Assembly: GCF_037126465.1 (NCBI RefSeq)
Contig: NC_088209.1
Span: forward strand, 24,495,146-24,559,145
Reading direction: 5' to 3'
Source: Ornithodoros turicata
Taxonomy: Eukaryota; Arthropoda; Arachnida; Ixodida; Argasidae
DNA length: 64,000 nt
This document shows, piece by piece, positions 23,775 to 34,362 of the stretch (position 1 is the stretch's first letter; every line of letters begins with the position of its first letter). Under the pieces are notes generated by a model. It worked only from the letters and a program-made list of their open reading frames with translations. It was not told the DNA's origin and searched no databases. Position numbers and translations under genes: made by a program.

Positions 23775-24000
23775 AGGGGAATGGCGGTAATGGGAGGTAC
23801 CCGGGTTCGAATCCCGGTGCCGGCTGTGCTGGGGTTTTTCCTGGGTTTTCCTCAGACGCTTTCAGACATATGTCGGCACAGTTCCCTTAGAAGTCGGCCC
23901 AGGACGCACATTCCCCCAGGGCGTGAGTCGTGACGTTGCCCACATACGTGAGGCCGACAACGGCAAGCCCTATCACCACCACCACCACCACCACCACCGG
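23775..24000 (+). repeat. tRNA-derived SINE with intact B box and (CAC)n tail
   Basis: The polymerase III B box GGTTCGAATCCC lies at 23804. It is followed by the body GCTGTGCTGGGGTTTTTCCT, GTCGGCACAGTTCCCTTAG, AAGTCGGCCCAGGACGCA and CGTGACGTTGCCCACATACG, ending in CACCACCACC repeats (23971-23998). The tRNA-like head upstream is decayed. Confidence 0.8.
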
Positions 24001-24087
24001 TAACAAGAAGTGTTAAGAGAGAGCGAAAGAAAACGAAAAGCCACAGCCAAGCAGAGAGTCGAACACTGTGTGTGGGTCACAACCATG

Positions 24088-24427
24088 CAGGGTTGCGGAG
24101 TTGCCACGCCGGGGTTGGAATGATTCCGGAATCATTCCAGATTTATGAGAGTCCGGAATGGAATTGGAATGGAATGGCGAAAACTGCCCGGTGAATGGAA
24201 TGGGAATGGAATTAGGCATTTTTTCGCAGGCGGAATGGAATTGGAATGTAATGGTCTGCGTGCTACACGGTCAAGGGCGATGGTTTGGTTTGGTTTTAGG
24301 GGAAAATAAAATGGTGATTTCGGCTTGACTAGTGTATGGCCCGCAACCCCACATCACTTGCACCAGTTACTTTAGTGGAAAATTCCTGTAATGATGATGC
24401 CAATGAAGAGGAGGAGAGGAGGAGGGC
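24088..24427 (-). repeat. Dispersed repeat with ATTCCAATTCCATTCC core, copy 2
   Basis: This is an inverted copy of 14790-15125: GGGGTTGGAATGATTCCGGA, GGAATGGAATTGGAATGGAA, GCGATGGTTTGGTTTGGTTT and CCTGTAATGATGATGCCAAT follow in the expected reverse order. Similarity by eye is about 85-90 percent. Confidence 0.8.
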
Positions 24428-25651
24428 GAAATTTACAGCCACAGTAAGCTGTTCCTTCTGCAACATCTACGTAGATTCTTCTCCGGATGTCGAACAGCTT
24501 TGCCGAACGTCGTGCAGTATCCACATATTTTCCGTCAATTTGAGGATTTCCTCCTTCGAAAGAAAAACCATGGGCGAATTCTCTTAGGTCAATTAATCTG
24601 GAGACCATGTGCAAGGTGGACACCCGACGCGTCGGGCAGTCAACGATTGGCTTCTTCAGCCCGAGGCCTCTGACGAGGGACATTTACAGACTGCACACGG
24701 AGCTTTTTCACAATTGCACGGCACTCTCCTATACAATCTGACAACACCCCAAAACTCTCAGTGCGTCAAGAACTTATTCCGATTGTAAATATTTATCAGG
24801 CGTCCACTACACAGTTCGTTAAGTCTAATCATCACTCCCCCCCCACTCCCCCTCACCCCCCTTGCAAACAGAAAGATGCCTATATTTACCACACTAACCG
24901 CACTTCCGGGTAAGATTCTCGCCGACGTAATTCAGTGGACGATATGAATGAAGACTGCCTCGATGTATGTCCGCATTCGCCAAAGTCAACAATAGTATAT
25001 ACGTGCCAGTAAATGTGACCCCCATATCTATTCGCGATTTCCTACGCGCAAGTTGACAGCTGCCGGTATGACCTACGTGCACGATCCACCTTGGATGGAA
25101 TCATCGTTGATGCAGGACATCAACTAAGCTAGGACATTTCGGTAATCTTCGCTAGAACCTCGTTGCTTCTGCTGTTAGCTCCTAGCAACTGTTTACAGAC
25201 AGCGGTCCCGCATAATTACTGGGTCCTGCCATGAGATAGGTCATGCAATGGTTGACGTAAAAGGACGTAAAGGAAAAAAAAAGTTATAAGGAAACGCAGG
25301 AAACGATGAGGTTGCTGTTTCGGGATAGATGGAGTCGTTGAGATGGATTAGGTCGAACGGCATGAGTGGTGTGTGTGGAAGCGGTCGGGCTGCAAGAATC
25401 AGGAGGTAACGCAGATTCTGTAGGCGGACTTCGCCACAAAAAGGTTCGCAGGTTGTGAAAGTAGAGTTCTGCAACGGTGCTACTCTGTCCATAGAAGTAT
25501 GTGGAATTAATTTACTCTTTTTCTTTTTGTCGTTTGCCCCTTCTTTCAGTACCTGTTTTCGTTTTATAGAACCTCTCAATCCCCTTTTCCCCATTCTTTT
25601 CTGCTTTTTCTTCCTTTTTTTTTAGATTTCACGCCTGTGTGTACCAATTCA
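24428..25651. other. No gene seen
   Basis: C-rich runs at 24837-24862 are the only structure noticed. Confidence 0.5.
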
Positions 25652-25653
25652 TA

Positions 25654-26551
25654 TGCAGGGTGTCCGGTGAGAAAGTGTCATTAAATTTCTTTTAAAAAAA
25701 AGAAGAACTACGCGCGGTAAAAATTTGAGAGTTGTTGTATGACACTCCTGAAGGTGTTTGCCACCCAAACAAGCGGTTTGCATGAGTGTACCTCATGAAT
25801 TAGGCTAATTATCTTAATTGACCTCAAAATTTTGCCAAGGAAAGGTAACGTTTTTTTTTTTTTCGTTAATTAGAAGTCCGTGGCATATTATCCAAACCGT
25901 AATTTAAAGTTCCTTCAACTATTCCCCCCCAATTACTTGACTACCCGAAAACTTCCCATCTCTGCAAGCCGGTTTTCGGATTTCATCAGTGCCGGCACTA
26001 TCGGCAAGGCCCGAAGACACTCCCACTGCGCATGTGAAAACAGAAGAAAAAAAAGGGGGGAGGGCGGGGACCGGCCCAATCACGCATTTTGTCTTCGCAA
26101 GCTTATCTGTTCGCAGCCATCAGTTACTGATAATCACCGACATTGGATCTTCTGTGCTGTTTTCTGTGTCGGCCTTTTCTCCTTCCCATACTTTAGGCGG
26201 GGCAACTTGAACGAGCGCGCCTTGATGAGCGATGTTTTTTTTTTTTTTTTGGTGGCTGTTACGTGTTCGGGTGTCAAATTTTTGTGGAAACATTGTGAAA
26301 GATCCTGTATTTGTGACTGAAACGGTGTGTTGCGGCCATGGGCTTTCTAATTAACGCAAAAATGTTGTCTTTCCTTGGCAAATTCTTGAGTTCACTTAAG
26401 CTAATTAGACTAATTAATGAGGTACACTCACGGAAAACACCTGTTTTTGGTAGCGAAAACCTTCACAAGTGTCGTGCACAAGGTTTCCCATTTTTATCTC
26501 ACATAGACTTTTTTAGAACTGTAATGACACTTTCTCACCGGACATCCTGCA
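25654..26551. mobile_element. 898-bp non-autonomous element with long inverted termini
   Basis: Termini begin TGCAGGGTGTCCGGTGAGAA on the left and TGCAGGATGTCCGGTGAGAA on the right complement, with a TA duplication (25652-25653, 26552-26553). Similarity continues inward imperfectly for about 200 bp, including GAGTGTACCTCAT near 25785 and its complement near 26420. The middle (25880-26320) is open in one frame for 146 codons but resembles no transposase I know. The superfamily is probably Tc1/mariner by duplication. Confidence 0.75.
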
Positions 26552-27059
26552 TACTGTCTTTAACTATCTTGTAAGATTTACTTGCAAATGTTTACCTAGC
26601 GAAGGGCATTGGCGTTTCGCGTACTAAATAGGATCGATCAGCCCACTCACTATCCGAGACTGGTGTAATTTCCCTTCTATCATCATCATCATCGTCATGA
26701 TCACCATCATCGGACGGCATTGAGTTGGGTGGGCCTTAACCATTTTACCCCCCCATACCTAAACCCAGTGTCACAATGATGTGGGGCTGTGCAGCACGAT
26801 GAGGATATACAGCCTCTTTATAGTAACAAAAATGGCAGATCTGAAAATGAGTGCAGAAAATTCGTATAAGCTCGTAATACAAATACGTGCCTGAATTGGA
26901 CCTGTATAGCGTAACTCAACCAAATCCCCGAGCAACGTACGTGCCGCCAATCTGGGCAGGCAGACCGCTCGAATCCCCCCGTCACCCCCCCCCCCCCCAA
27001 CCAAATCGTTCGGCGCATCATGATCTCTGTTATCCTTGCGCCAGTAAAGTCAAATCAGA

Positions 27060-27138
27060 TCAAGTCACCATCACCACCACCTCCATCATCATAATCATCA
27101 CCATCCTCCTCCTCCTCCTCCTCCTCCTCCTCCTCCTT
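27060..27138. repeat. Compound CAC/ATC/CTC trinucleotide microsatellite
   Basis: CACCATCACCACC, then CATCATAATCATCACC and finally about ten CTC units to 27138. Confidence 0.9.
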
Positions 27139-27185
27139 CAAATTTGGTGAATATGACTGACCCTAACCTCTCCCAGCAAAATCAG

Positions 27186-27460
27186 CCGCCCTCGGTGGCT
27201 CAGTCGGTATAGCGTATCCGCCTGCTGATCCCAAGATCGCGGGTTCGAACCCGGCCGAGGACGGTGGTAACTTCGCGGAAGGGTACAAGTTAGGGTGCCT
27301 GAATACTAGCTTAGAGGGAGCTAGTATTGGGGGCTATTGCTCAGACACGGCGCACGTTAAAGAACTCTCAGGTGGACAAAATTAATCCACAGACCCGACC
27401 ACTGTGGCGTCGCTCATGATCGCAGTTGTGTCCACGTTTTGCTGTAACGCATAGGTTGCA
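27186..27460 (+). repeat. tRNA-derived SINE of the tick Ruka-like type
   Basis: The head has an A box in GGTGGCTCAGTCGGTATAGC and a B box in GGGTTCGAACCC (27240). The ends CCCTCGG and CCGAGG can pair as an acceptor-like stem. The body carries CACGTTAAAGAACTCTCAGG, TGGACAAAATTAATCC and GTGGCGTCGCTCATGATCGC, a block I recall from tick SINEs. It is not a functional tRNA: the anticodon arm does not fold well and the body continues. Confidence 0.8.
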
Positions 27461-27646
27461 TTTTTCATTCCATTGTACTATATGCCGTATGCTTTGGTCT
27501 CTTCTGATATAGCGCCGTTGAAAGTTTGACTTCATTTGGTGTATTCTCTGTTGTGCTGTATGTGTGCCGAGTTAATATGTCGACGCGTTATTTAGAGTTA
27601 TATGTTTCAGGCTCTTCTCTGCGTTTGCTTTTTACCTTGCATTATA

Positions 27647-27856
27647 TACCGGCTGTTTCACGAAAGTCCTTCGGCTGAATAATTCGTAAACAGGTGGCGT
27701 TACCGAAAAGCTTTCTTTCTAGTCGCCATCCCTGAGACAGCGGCCGAGAACTGAGCAGAGCAAGCCTCATTGATGCTCACTGAAACAAGATATTTTCGGT
27801 AGCGCCCCCCTGTTTAAGGATTATTCATCCAGGGGACCTTCGTGAAACACCCGGTA
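27647..27856. mobile_element. MITE with TACCGGxTGTTTCACGAA termini and TA duplication
   Basis: The left terminus TACCGGCTGTTTCACGAA and right terminus (reverse complement) TACCGGGTGTTTCACGAA extend imperfectly for about 50 bp each (GATGAATAAT and TAAACAGG blocks). TA is present on both sides (27645-27646 and 27857-27858). At 210 bp without coding potential it is mariner-like by length, termini and duplication. Confidence 0.75.
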
Positions 27857-28731
27857 TACTTGGACAATACCTCTCTATGTCCTATGGTTTGTAGTGTAAC
27901 AAACAACTCCATTCCGTTATGTAACAGCCGCAATCGAGTGTCCTTAATGTGCAAATGAAATGTAATGGGAAAGATGCGAAATGGTGCATTACGAAGCACG
28001 ACAGCAGACGTGGTCTTTCATGAATACAACGTGCATTTTTTATATTGTTTATATTAGTTCGTGTTGTTAACTCGCATGCACTGAGGTATGGTACAGCAAT
28101 TGTAGCGGTGAAACACCTCATCCTATCGTCATTCGTGTAGTTGTTGTTGTTGTTGTTCTTAATGTCTTTATTTTGCTTTCTTGTGATGGGAGGTAATTTT
28201 AGTGGCTAACAACGTTTCTCAAACAATGGAAAGATTTTTAGGCATAGTTTATACGACGCTTAATGCGAAGAAGTCGCGAAGACAGCGAACTAAGCACTAG
28301 TCAATTAATTAAGCTATTTAAAAAAAATTTACAAGCTAGGTAACTTACAGAGCAAGCAAAAAGAACAAGCTAACATTCTTGCAAATCAGTAAATAAACGA
28401 ACGAGAACAAAAAAATTTTATGTCCCCCTTTGTCCACGTTTTCAATGCGAGCTTTACCCGGACAAAAAGTAAGTACACCGTTACGAGTCGTAATTTATGT
28501 CACGTTATGACATAGAAACAGAAGGAGCGAATTCCTTCAACACAAAATTTACCGACGCACAATGCGCTACGCATAAAAGTGTCCTCATTCGTAAGACAGC
28601 GTTACGCTGTCGAGACTCGAAAAATGCGACGGTTAGTTTCTTCTATGTGGAATAACTTTGCTAACATGCCGATGTGGGTCGCGAAACGTATTGTTCTTGG
28701 TTATTAATGGGCCGCGAAATTATAGTTGAGC

Positions 28732-29292
28732 CTAGCATAATCGCGGTTTCTTTGCTTGCTCGCATCCAGCTGTGTCTCTTTTTCCATTTCGTTTCACTTC
28801 CCTTCCACTTCCATTAAAAGTTTTAAGCGTAAATTTCCTATCACGTTTCCTCAGACTCATATTTAGAGAACTGCGTTCAGTGGAGGATTTTTTTTCTTTT
28901 GAAGCGCTCAAAGGATAAATGTGTTCCGCTGAACGAGGGCAAACTTTTATTTGGCCACAAGGCAAGGAAGTTCGCTCGAATCCTTTTTCCCAGAACGGAT
29001 GCTCCTTGTTCGTCTTCTTAATTTCCGAAAGAACTATACGGCAATATAAAAATGCAACTACATTTGCCGAGTATTGATAGACGCCGTGCACCTCAAAGAA
29101 GTCGCGGCTCTTGTCCTTTTGTTTCCTTTGCTTTGTTTTTCGTTCGTCGTGGTCGTCGGGGTCGTCGTTTGCCCTGGTCCCCTGGAAACTGTGCCTGCCT
29201 ACTATAGTGCGGTTGAGGACCAAGTGCAAATGATGGAACTTCATTTGTGAAATACGTTGAGTGCAGATGAGATTTTTGAGACATATGATCAC
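28732..29292 (-). other. Unassigned 186-codon open frame, probably non-coding
   Basis: This is the longest open frame in the window, but its formal start is GTG and the first ATG is internal (MKFHHLHLV). Composition is lysine/serine/arginine-rich with no signal peptide, membrane segment or motif that I know. No plausible splice or promoter context stands out. Confidence 0.12.
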
Positions 29293-29879
29293 TTATGAGA
29301 TCACCTGGAACTTCGTTTATGAGAAATCATAAGCAGAACAAAACAAACAAAAGCTGGGAGAGAAAGAGAGTAATGGAGGAGAGTAAATGACTTGTACGGA
29401 GGTGATACCTCCTCTCAGAATCGAAGTATGGGAAGTATGGGGGAAGTAATCTCAGAATCGAAGTATCCACCATACTGTGGATTCGGTCACGGCCTTTCCA
29501 CGTGTGAACGCCAGTCCGCTTCGGCACCCTGGTATCCAATCCAATCCAAGTCATTTCTTCCACTGGCCACCGTGTGCCATGCCGTGTGCGAAGTGTGTTT
29601 GTGTTGTCTGCTATCATCGTGTGAGCTTGGATTGCTTCCTATTACGTAAGGAACGGGTATTGCGACATGCGAGAACGGCGCACGGAGCTTGTAGGAGATG
29701 CCGTTCGTAACATGTTAGGCCTACCGTATCTATCATGGCGGCTGGCATGCTGTCACGCACCCACTCGCTAGCTTGGCTTCTAGTTGTTATGAGAGTTCTG
29801 TGCTTGTGGCTGGAATGCGGTCCGGTATCCGCCTCATGAAAGAAGAGGAAGACGAGGCCACGACGGGAATACCGTGTAA

Positions 29880-30095
29880 TGGCACGAGCGACGTTTCCCG
29901 GAACACTGCCACAAGACACTCCGTAGCAGACGACAGTCCTGAGCGATGCTGTCGTCTGCTATGCGTGCGGTGGACCACTCCCGATGCTGGGGCGCCGTGC
30001 GAATGGTCAACGTAACGCGCAGTGAAGCTTCCACCCTGTGAGCAGTATCTTGCCTTTTCTTCCATTAGAATATTCCGTGAGGATGTCGCTCGTGT
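29880..30095 (+). mobile_element. MITE family with central TAGCAGACGACAG palindrome, copy 2
   Basis: The inverted ends GCACGAGCGACGTTTCCCGG and (complemented) CACACGAGCGACATCCTCAC surround TAGCAGACGACAGTCCTGAG / CTGTCGTCTGCTA at 29927-29970. Blocks such as ATTCTAATGGAAGAAAAGGCA (read in complement) match copy 1 base for base over long runs. It is not coding, although several frames are open through it. Confidence 0.6.
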
Positions 30096-30386
30096 GAATA
30101 AACGGGAAGAGGAAGGCGGCGAAGGAGAAGTGGGGCAAATTGGATCGGACAAACGGTCTAGAGCCATTTATCAACGGCTTAAGTGTGTTGAGGAAACACC
30201 TGGTGACTGAAAACATGTTGGGCACATGTAAATTAAAATTGCATGTGACCATTCAGCTTTCGAATTCTAGTATGGTACACCTAGAGCGAACAGAACGCAC
30301 GAACTTCAACTGAACTTCAAAATACAGCGCCTGAAATACCTATATATCACTTAATTAATAATGAAAGTGATTCACGACATCCAGTG

Positions 30387-30903
30387 AGTGACATCCCCCT
30401 CCCCTCATCTATGCTGAGAAGAGTTGATCCAACGCTCGCTTTCCGCATGCCACGAAACACCTCTCGTCAAGATGCTGCATTAATTCATCGAATGCGAATC
30501 CATGTGGCTTTTACAGCTCAGTGTCGTTACCGCTTGAGACAACTGGACCCTACCAGATGCTGTCACTGCGGTGCTGTCGAAGATCTAGAGCACATTCTTC
30601 TCCATTGCCCACACTACCATCCTTCCCGAACCCCTCCGGACCGCTTGACGAGCTGGACTCTCGCCCCCCCTCCCCCTTCTATCTCTTTCTCTCTCTCAAA
30701 ATTGATTGGTCCCTGGCGAAATCCAACCCACCAACACTCTGCCTTCAAAGCAGTTTTGACATTTCTGAACACCATAGGACTTCGATCCTTAGCGTGTTGG
30801 GCTCATTATTTCATTCCCCACATCACCACCAGCAATGGGGTAGAGTATCACCCGTGGCGATTAAACTCCCTGTTCATCATCTTAAAGATAAAGTTGTTGT
30901 GTG
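30387..30903 (+). pseudogene. 3' fragment of the RNase H non-LTR retrotransposon family
   Basis: The plus-strand frame starts in the linker downstream of RNase H (RRVDPTLAFRMPRNTSRQ). It continues through the zinc-knuckle segment CCHCGAVEDLEHILLHCPHY and ends with LSKLIGPW and VLTFLNTIGL. The stop seen after RSLL in sister copies is lost here by substitution, so the frame runs into the former 3' UTR. The UTR retains the CACCAGCAATGGGGTAGAGT block and ends with a short AAAGTTGTTGTG tail at about 30900. The copy is truncated just downstream of RNase H. It is close to the copies at 41175 and 52864. Confidence 0.8.
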
Positions 30904-31429
30904 TCAAAAAGCTTTTCTGACACTCATTTTTCAGACATTATAGTGTTCTGTTGTAAAGCCCTCCTATACTCAATAGGCTATGTCCATGATTGGAACGGTC
31001 TGCCGGCGAAAGTTGTTTGTCTGTGTTACAAACTGTATTGTATCCCAGTCACCCGTAAAGACCCAAATATGGGTCAACAGTGTTCTAAATAATAAAATAA
31101 AATAAATATCAGGGCTACAGTCAAAGAAGTATGCCACCGCCAGCGGTAAATGTAATCGGCACATTTAGTGTGGGGCGTATGAGAAAGCGGTGAAGCCAGG
31201 TAGCTAAGACGACGGGGAGCTCTATTCAGAGGTTTGGTTAACGCGAATATCTTACGGGTTTGCTATAAAAAAAAGTTTAAAAGAGCGGGTGTCTAGAGGT
31301 TCCTATTACGACACGTGAGAACAGTCACCGTAATAATAATAATCAATCTTTATCACAAGCGACCTTGGAGCTCCAGGGGGGGGGGGCACGCCCCCCCCCC
31401 ATGCTACCGCCTCGGTACGCCCATGGTGG

Positions 31430-31995
31430 CACCCGTCACTCAACACTTATTAACGCTCTTGAACAAGTACAGAGCCGTGCGGTGCGTTTATTCATTCGCA
31501 ATAACTATACCATCGGACAGGCAACGTGACGTTAATGAGGCAGCAGCTTTCCCTTCAAACCTTAGAAACTTGGCGTAAGATTGCAAGTATTTCCCTTTTT
31601 CACGAGATAAATTTTCATAACCATGTACTAAAACAGGAATTCATATCCCCTCCGCACTATATTATCAGTACGAATGGATCACACTCATAAAGTTTTTGTG
31701 CCCTCAGCCTTTACGAACATTTTCGCTAATTCGTTTATTCCTCGCACATCATTAAGTTGGAATCACCTTCCCTCCTCAATTTGTAGTATTGTTTGCATTA
31801 AACATTTTAACGATTATTACTTGATCATATTTCGTATATTGCATAACTGTTTCTTTGCACAGGTAACATCGCACATCATCATCATTATTTAGTTGTTGTT
31901 TGCATAGATCAGTTACCAAGATATTTATCTGTTTAATGTTCCCATCTCATTGATGTTCTTATTTATCTTCTGACCAACTCCCTCTGTAGAGTTAC
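31430..31995 (+). pseudogene. 3' fragment of a CR1/Jockey-like non-LTR retrotransposon
   Basis: The plus strand reads NALEQVQSRAVRFIRNNYTI, a stop and frame change, then TLMRQQLSLQTLETWRKIA, SLFHEINFHN and IPRTSLSWNHLPSSICSIV. This is the typical sequence downstream of reverse transcriptase in CR1/Jockey-type elements (LExVQxRAxRF, LxLxxLExxR, PRTxxLWNxLPxxI). It has at least two frame disruptions. The 3' end is a short AT-rich UTR finishing with ACAAATAAATAG at about 32020, different from the GTT tail of the RNase H family. Confidence 0.75.
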
Positions 31996-32601
31996 TACCT
32001 TGAGGGTATTACAAATAAATAGATGCACGGTTTCCCCCCTCCCCCTGGAAAAAATCCTGGGAACGCGCATGCTCACGGCCCAAATTTTCTTTCTTCTTTT
32101 TTTCTTATCACGTCAGCAATACTCTCTCACAAATCATCACCATCATTCACTGTCCATTGTCCGAAAAGCGGTCCCCACAAAAAAATCGTCTATATTTTCG
32201 AGTCGTCCGTATTAACGGGGTCCATATTAGCGAGGAACGACTGTAACTCCCAAAATAGAAGGTCACCGTCTGTATCAAATTGCGTCACTCAACAGAATAT
32301 GTCATCACCCACTTTCGCCTGTCTTGAACCCGTACGAGTGATGAGCCTTTGCGAAATGCGAGACGGAGCCGGCCACCGGACGTAATCTCAAATGGAGGGT
32401 AAGGAAGAAAGGAAGGAAATAGAAGGAAGGGAGGAAGGAATATTCTAATCAGGAATATCCACACATCTTCCTCGCCTGAATAAGTGAACAGTAGGTGAAC
32501 TGATGAGGAAAGTGATGCCGATATTAATGACTCTGTACTCTCTAAGACATAAGCTCCGTTTGTCACCTAATACCGTAACGGCGTTGCATTTGTATGTTTA
32601 A

Positions 32602-33288
32602 TACCTCTGTCAGACGGGCACATATACGGCCTTTAAAGTTACGGCATTAAGAAATGGCCGTAAGTTAATACGGCCTTAAGGGAAGCTGCCAGACGGTATC
32701 CGTGAAGGCATTTTGTCGATGATGTCCACATCGATAAACAAGACTGTGAACGTTGAATGTAATGTAGTGAAGTCACGTTTTTTTTCTTACTGAGAGTACA
32801 CGAAAACAATGTTTTGTTGGTATTTTGAAAATACAACAGCAAATTACATTTGCTTTGAAGTGGTTTGGATAGTTTTTGAGTGGCGTCCAACTTTTTGGAT
32901 GCAGACGACACGGTGCGATGCCGGGGAAGTGGTTCGAGGGTGTCACTATACGAACTTCACACCTGTACAGACGAGATAAAAAGCGAAGCCAATTGTAAAA
33001 ATGCCAGAAGAACACGAAAAAAAAAAGGTGGCAACATTACTTCGGGTAAAAAACATTTTATTTCGAATTGAATTAAATGTGCAAAATTCTGCTTATATAG
33101 CGCTTGATGACGAGGCTTGGGCAGTTTCGATGGAATGACGTAAACTGTCTTGCGGGAACGCCGTTGCTCATCCATCTCTGTTTTATCGCAAAGGCAGTAT
33201 TTCCGACCGTCTGGCAAGAAGTTAATGACAGTATGCATTTACGGCCGTGACCGGTTAAGGCTGTAAGTGTGCCCGACTGACAGGGGTA
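32602..33288. mobile_element. PIF/Harbinger-like non-autonomous DNA element
   Basis: Termini TACCTCTGTCAGACGGGCAC and TACCCCTGTCAGTCGGGCAC (right end, complemented) are flanked by TAA at 32599-32601 and 33289-33291. Subterminal motifs ACGGCC(T/G)TAA recur near both ends. A 3-bp TWA duplication is the hallmark of PIF/Harbinger. The 687-bp body holds no DDE transposase; a lysine-rich minus-strand stretch at 32639-32911 is of unknown origin. Confidence 0.7.
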
Positions 33289-33609
33289 TAAAATAAACTG
33301 TTCCCAAGTTCCAGAAGCTGCGCGAAAGAAATGTCGAAGTTATTGTATTGGAGATTCAATAAGAATTTTTGCATATGGAGGATGTTATCACTTCATTCGT
33401 GTACCGTTTTACGACAGTGAAACAAAAGTATCGCAATTAAAAACTTGCTATGCTCCTTTGACGCCTAACGTTGAACTCTATAGTATGCAGGATGTATTCT
33501 TTGAGTGCGTGCCCGCCAGCGCTGTAGACCTGGCACCAATGAAATTCTGCAGTGAAATAGTGAAGTCGTTGCCAACTCAGTTTTGCTTTGCCGACGGACT
33601 TGCCCGTAT

Positions 33610-33805
33610 TTGCCCTCTTGGGTGCGTCCTGGGCCGACTTCACAGGGAACCGTGCCGACATATTTGTCTTAAAGAGTCTGAGGGAAACCCACGGAAAGCA
33701 CCCATACAGCACAGCCTGCGCCCGGAGTCGAACCCATCTCACTTCCCAGTCTCGGCGAGGAATGGCAATCGTCGTGACGACTACGCCACGGAAGCACGCA
33801 CCAAC
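33610..33805 (-). repeat. tRNA-derived SINE
   Basis: In complement: GTGCTTCCGTGGCGTAGTCG (A-box region), GGGTTCGACTCCGG (B box), GCTGTGCTGTATGGGTGC, then GTCGGCACGGTTCCCTGTGA and AGTCGGCCCAGGACGCACCC. It shares its body with 23775 and 48385 but has a different tRNA-like head. Confidence 0.75.
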
Positions 33806-34194
33806 TGAGCTCTCTGTAGACGTGCATCTCGTGATGCGTTACGTCATCGAACATCTGACCAATGACATTAGCATCCGTAGCGGAGCGAGCGCAAAGGGGA
33901 GTGGGATTCTACACAGCAAGTGGAGAGGGAAGTCAGAGCGGGAACGGGGGACAGTGTCGTGGTAGAGGGCACTGCTGAGCGCGCTGTGAGGGAGGGGGCA
34001 CATCACGTCTATTTATTTATTTTGACTGTGTCCATCAACGGAAAAGTAGACGTTAGAAAACTTTGACTCAAACATCACAGTTGTTGTGAAAAGGGTGCGA
34101 AAAGGCGGTAACTTCTATAGTTACCACTTATAGGTCAACATAGCATGTGATAAAGGGTTTGAAGGGGTGGTAAAAGCAATTATCATACATCCAA

Positions 34195-34362
34195 ATTGCT
34201 ACAAAAAGGCGTACGCCCCCTCGCTCACCGAATCAGAAACGGTAACCCTATAATTCGTAGGTAGCAGGTAGAACTTAGCAACCTTTTAGGCACACCATAT
34301 GCGACAACTATTACCCCCTAAAAGGTATAACTGCTCCACCCTTTTTTCTAAGAGTGTGCAAT
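34195..34362. mobile_element. Diverged relative of the CACTCTTA foldback MITE family
   Basis: It shares the internal ACAAAAAGGCGTACGCC block followed by an AATCAG and GTAAC stretch, and ends TTCTAAGAGTGTG, the same terminal heptamer as the copies at 20161 and 49078. The left terminus is not clear. An additional related direct stretch (GAAAAGGGTG) lies at 34088. Confidence 0.45.

Noticed and set aside
27186..27262. Possible functional tRNA gene (A and B boxes, pairing ends)
   Set aside because: The anticodon arm does not form a proper 5-bp stem and 7-base loop, and the sequence runs on into a known type of SINE body, so it is a tRNA-derived SINE head.
28732..29292. 186-codon open frame as a gene
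   Set aside because: It lacks an ATG near its start, has no recognisable domain, and its composition is low-complexity basic. Open frames of this size are plausible by chance in 64 kb of six frames.
33437..33965. Overlapping 101-125 codon frames as a gene
   Set aside because: They lie largely within a minus-strand tRNA-derived SINE (33610-33805).
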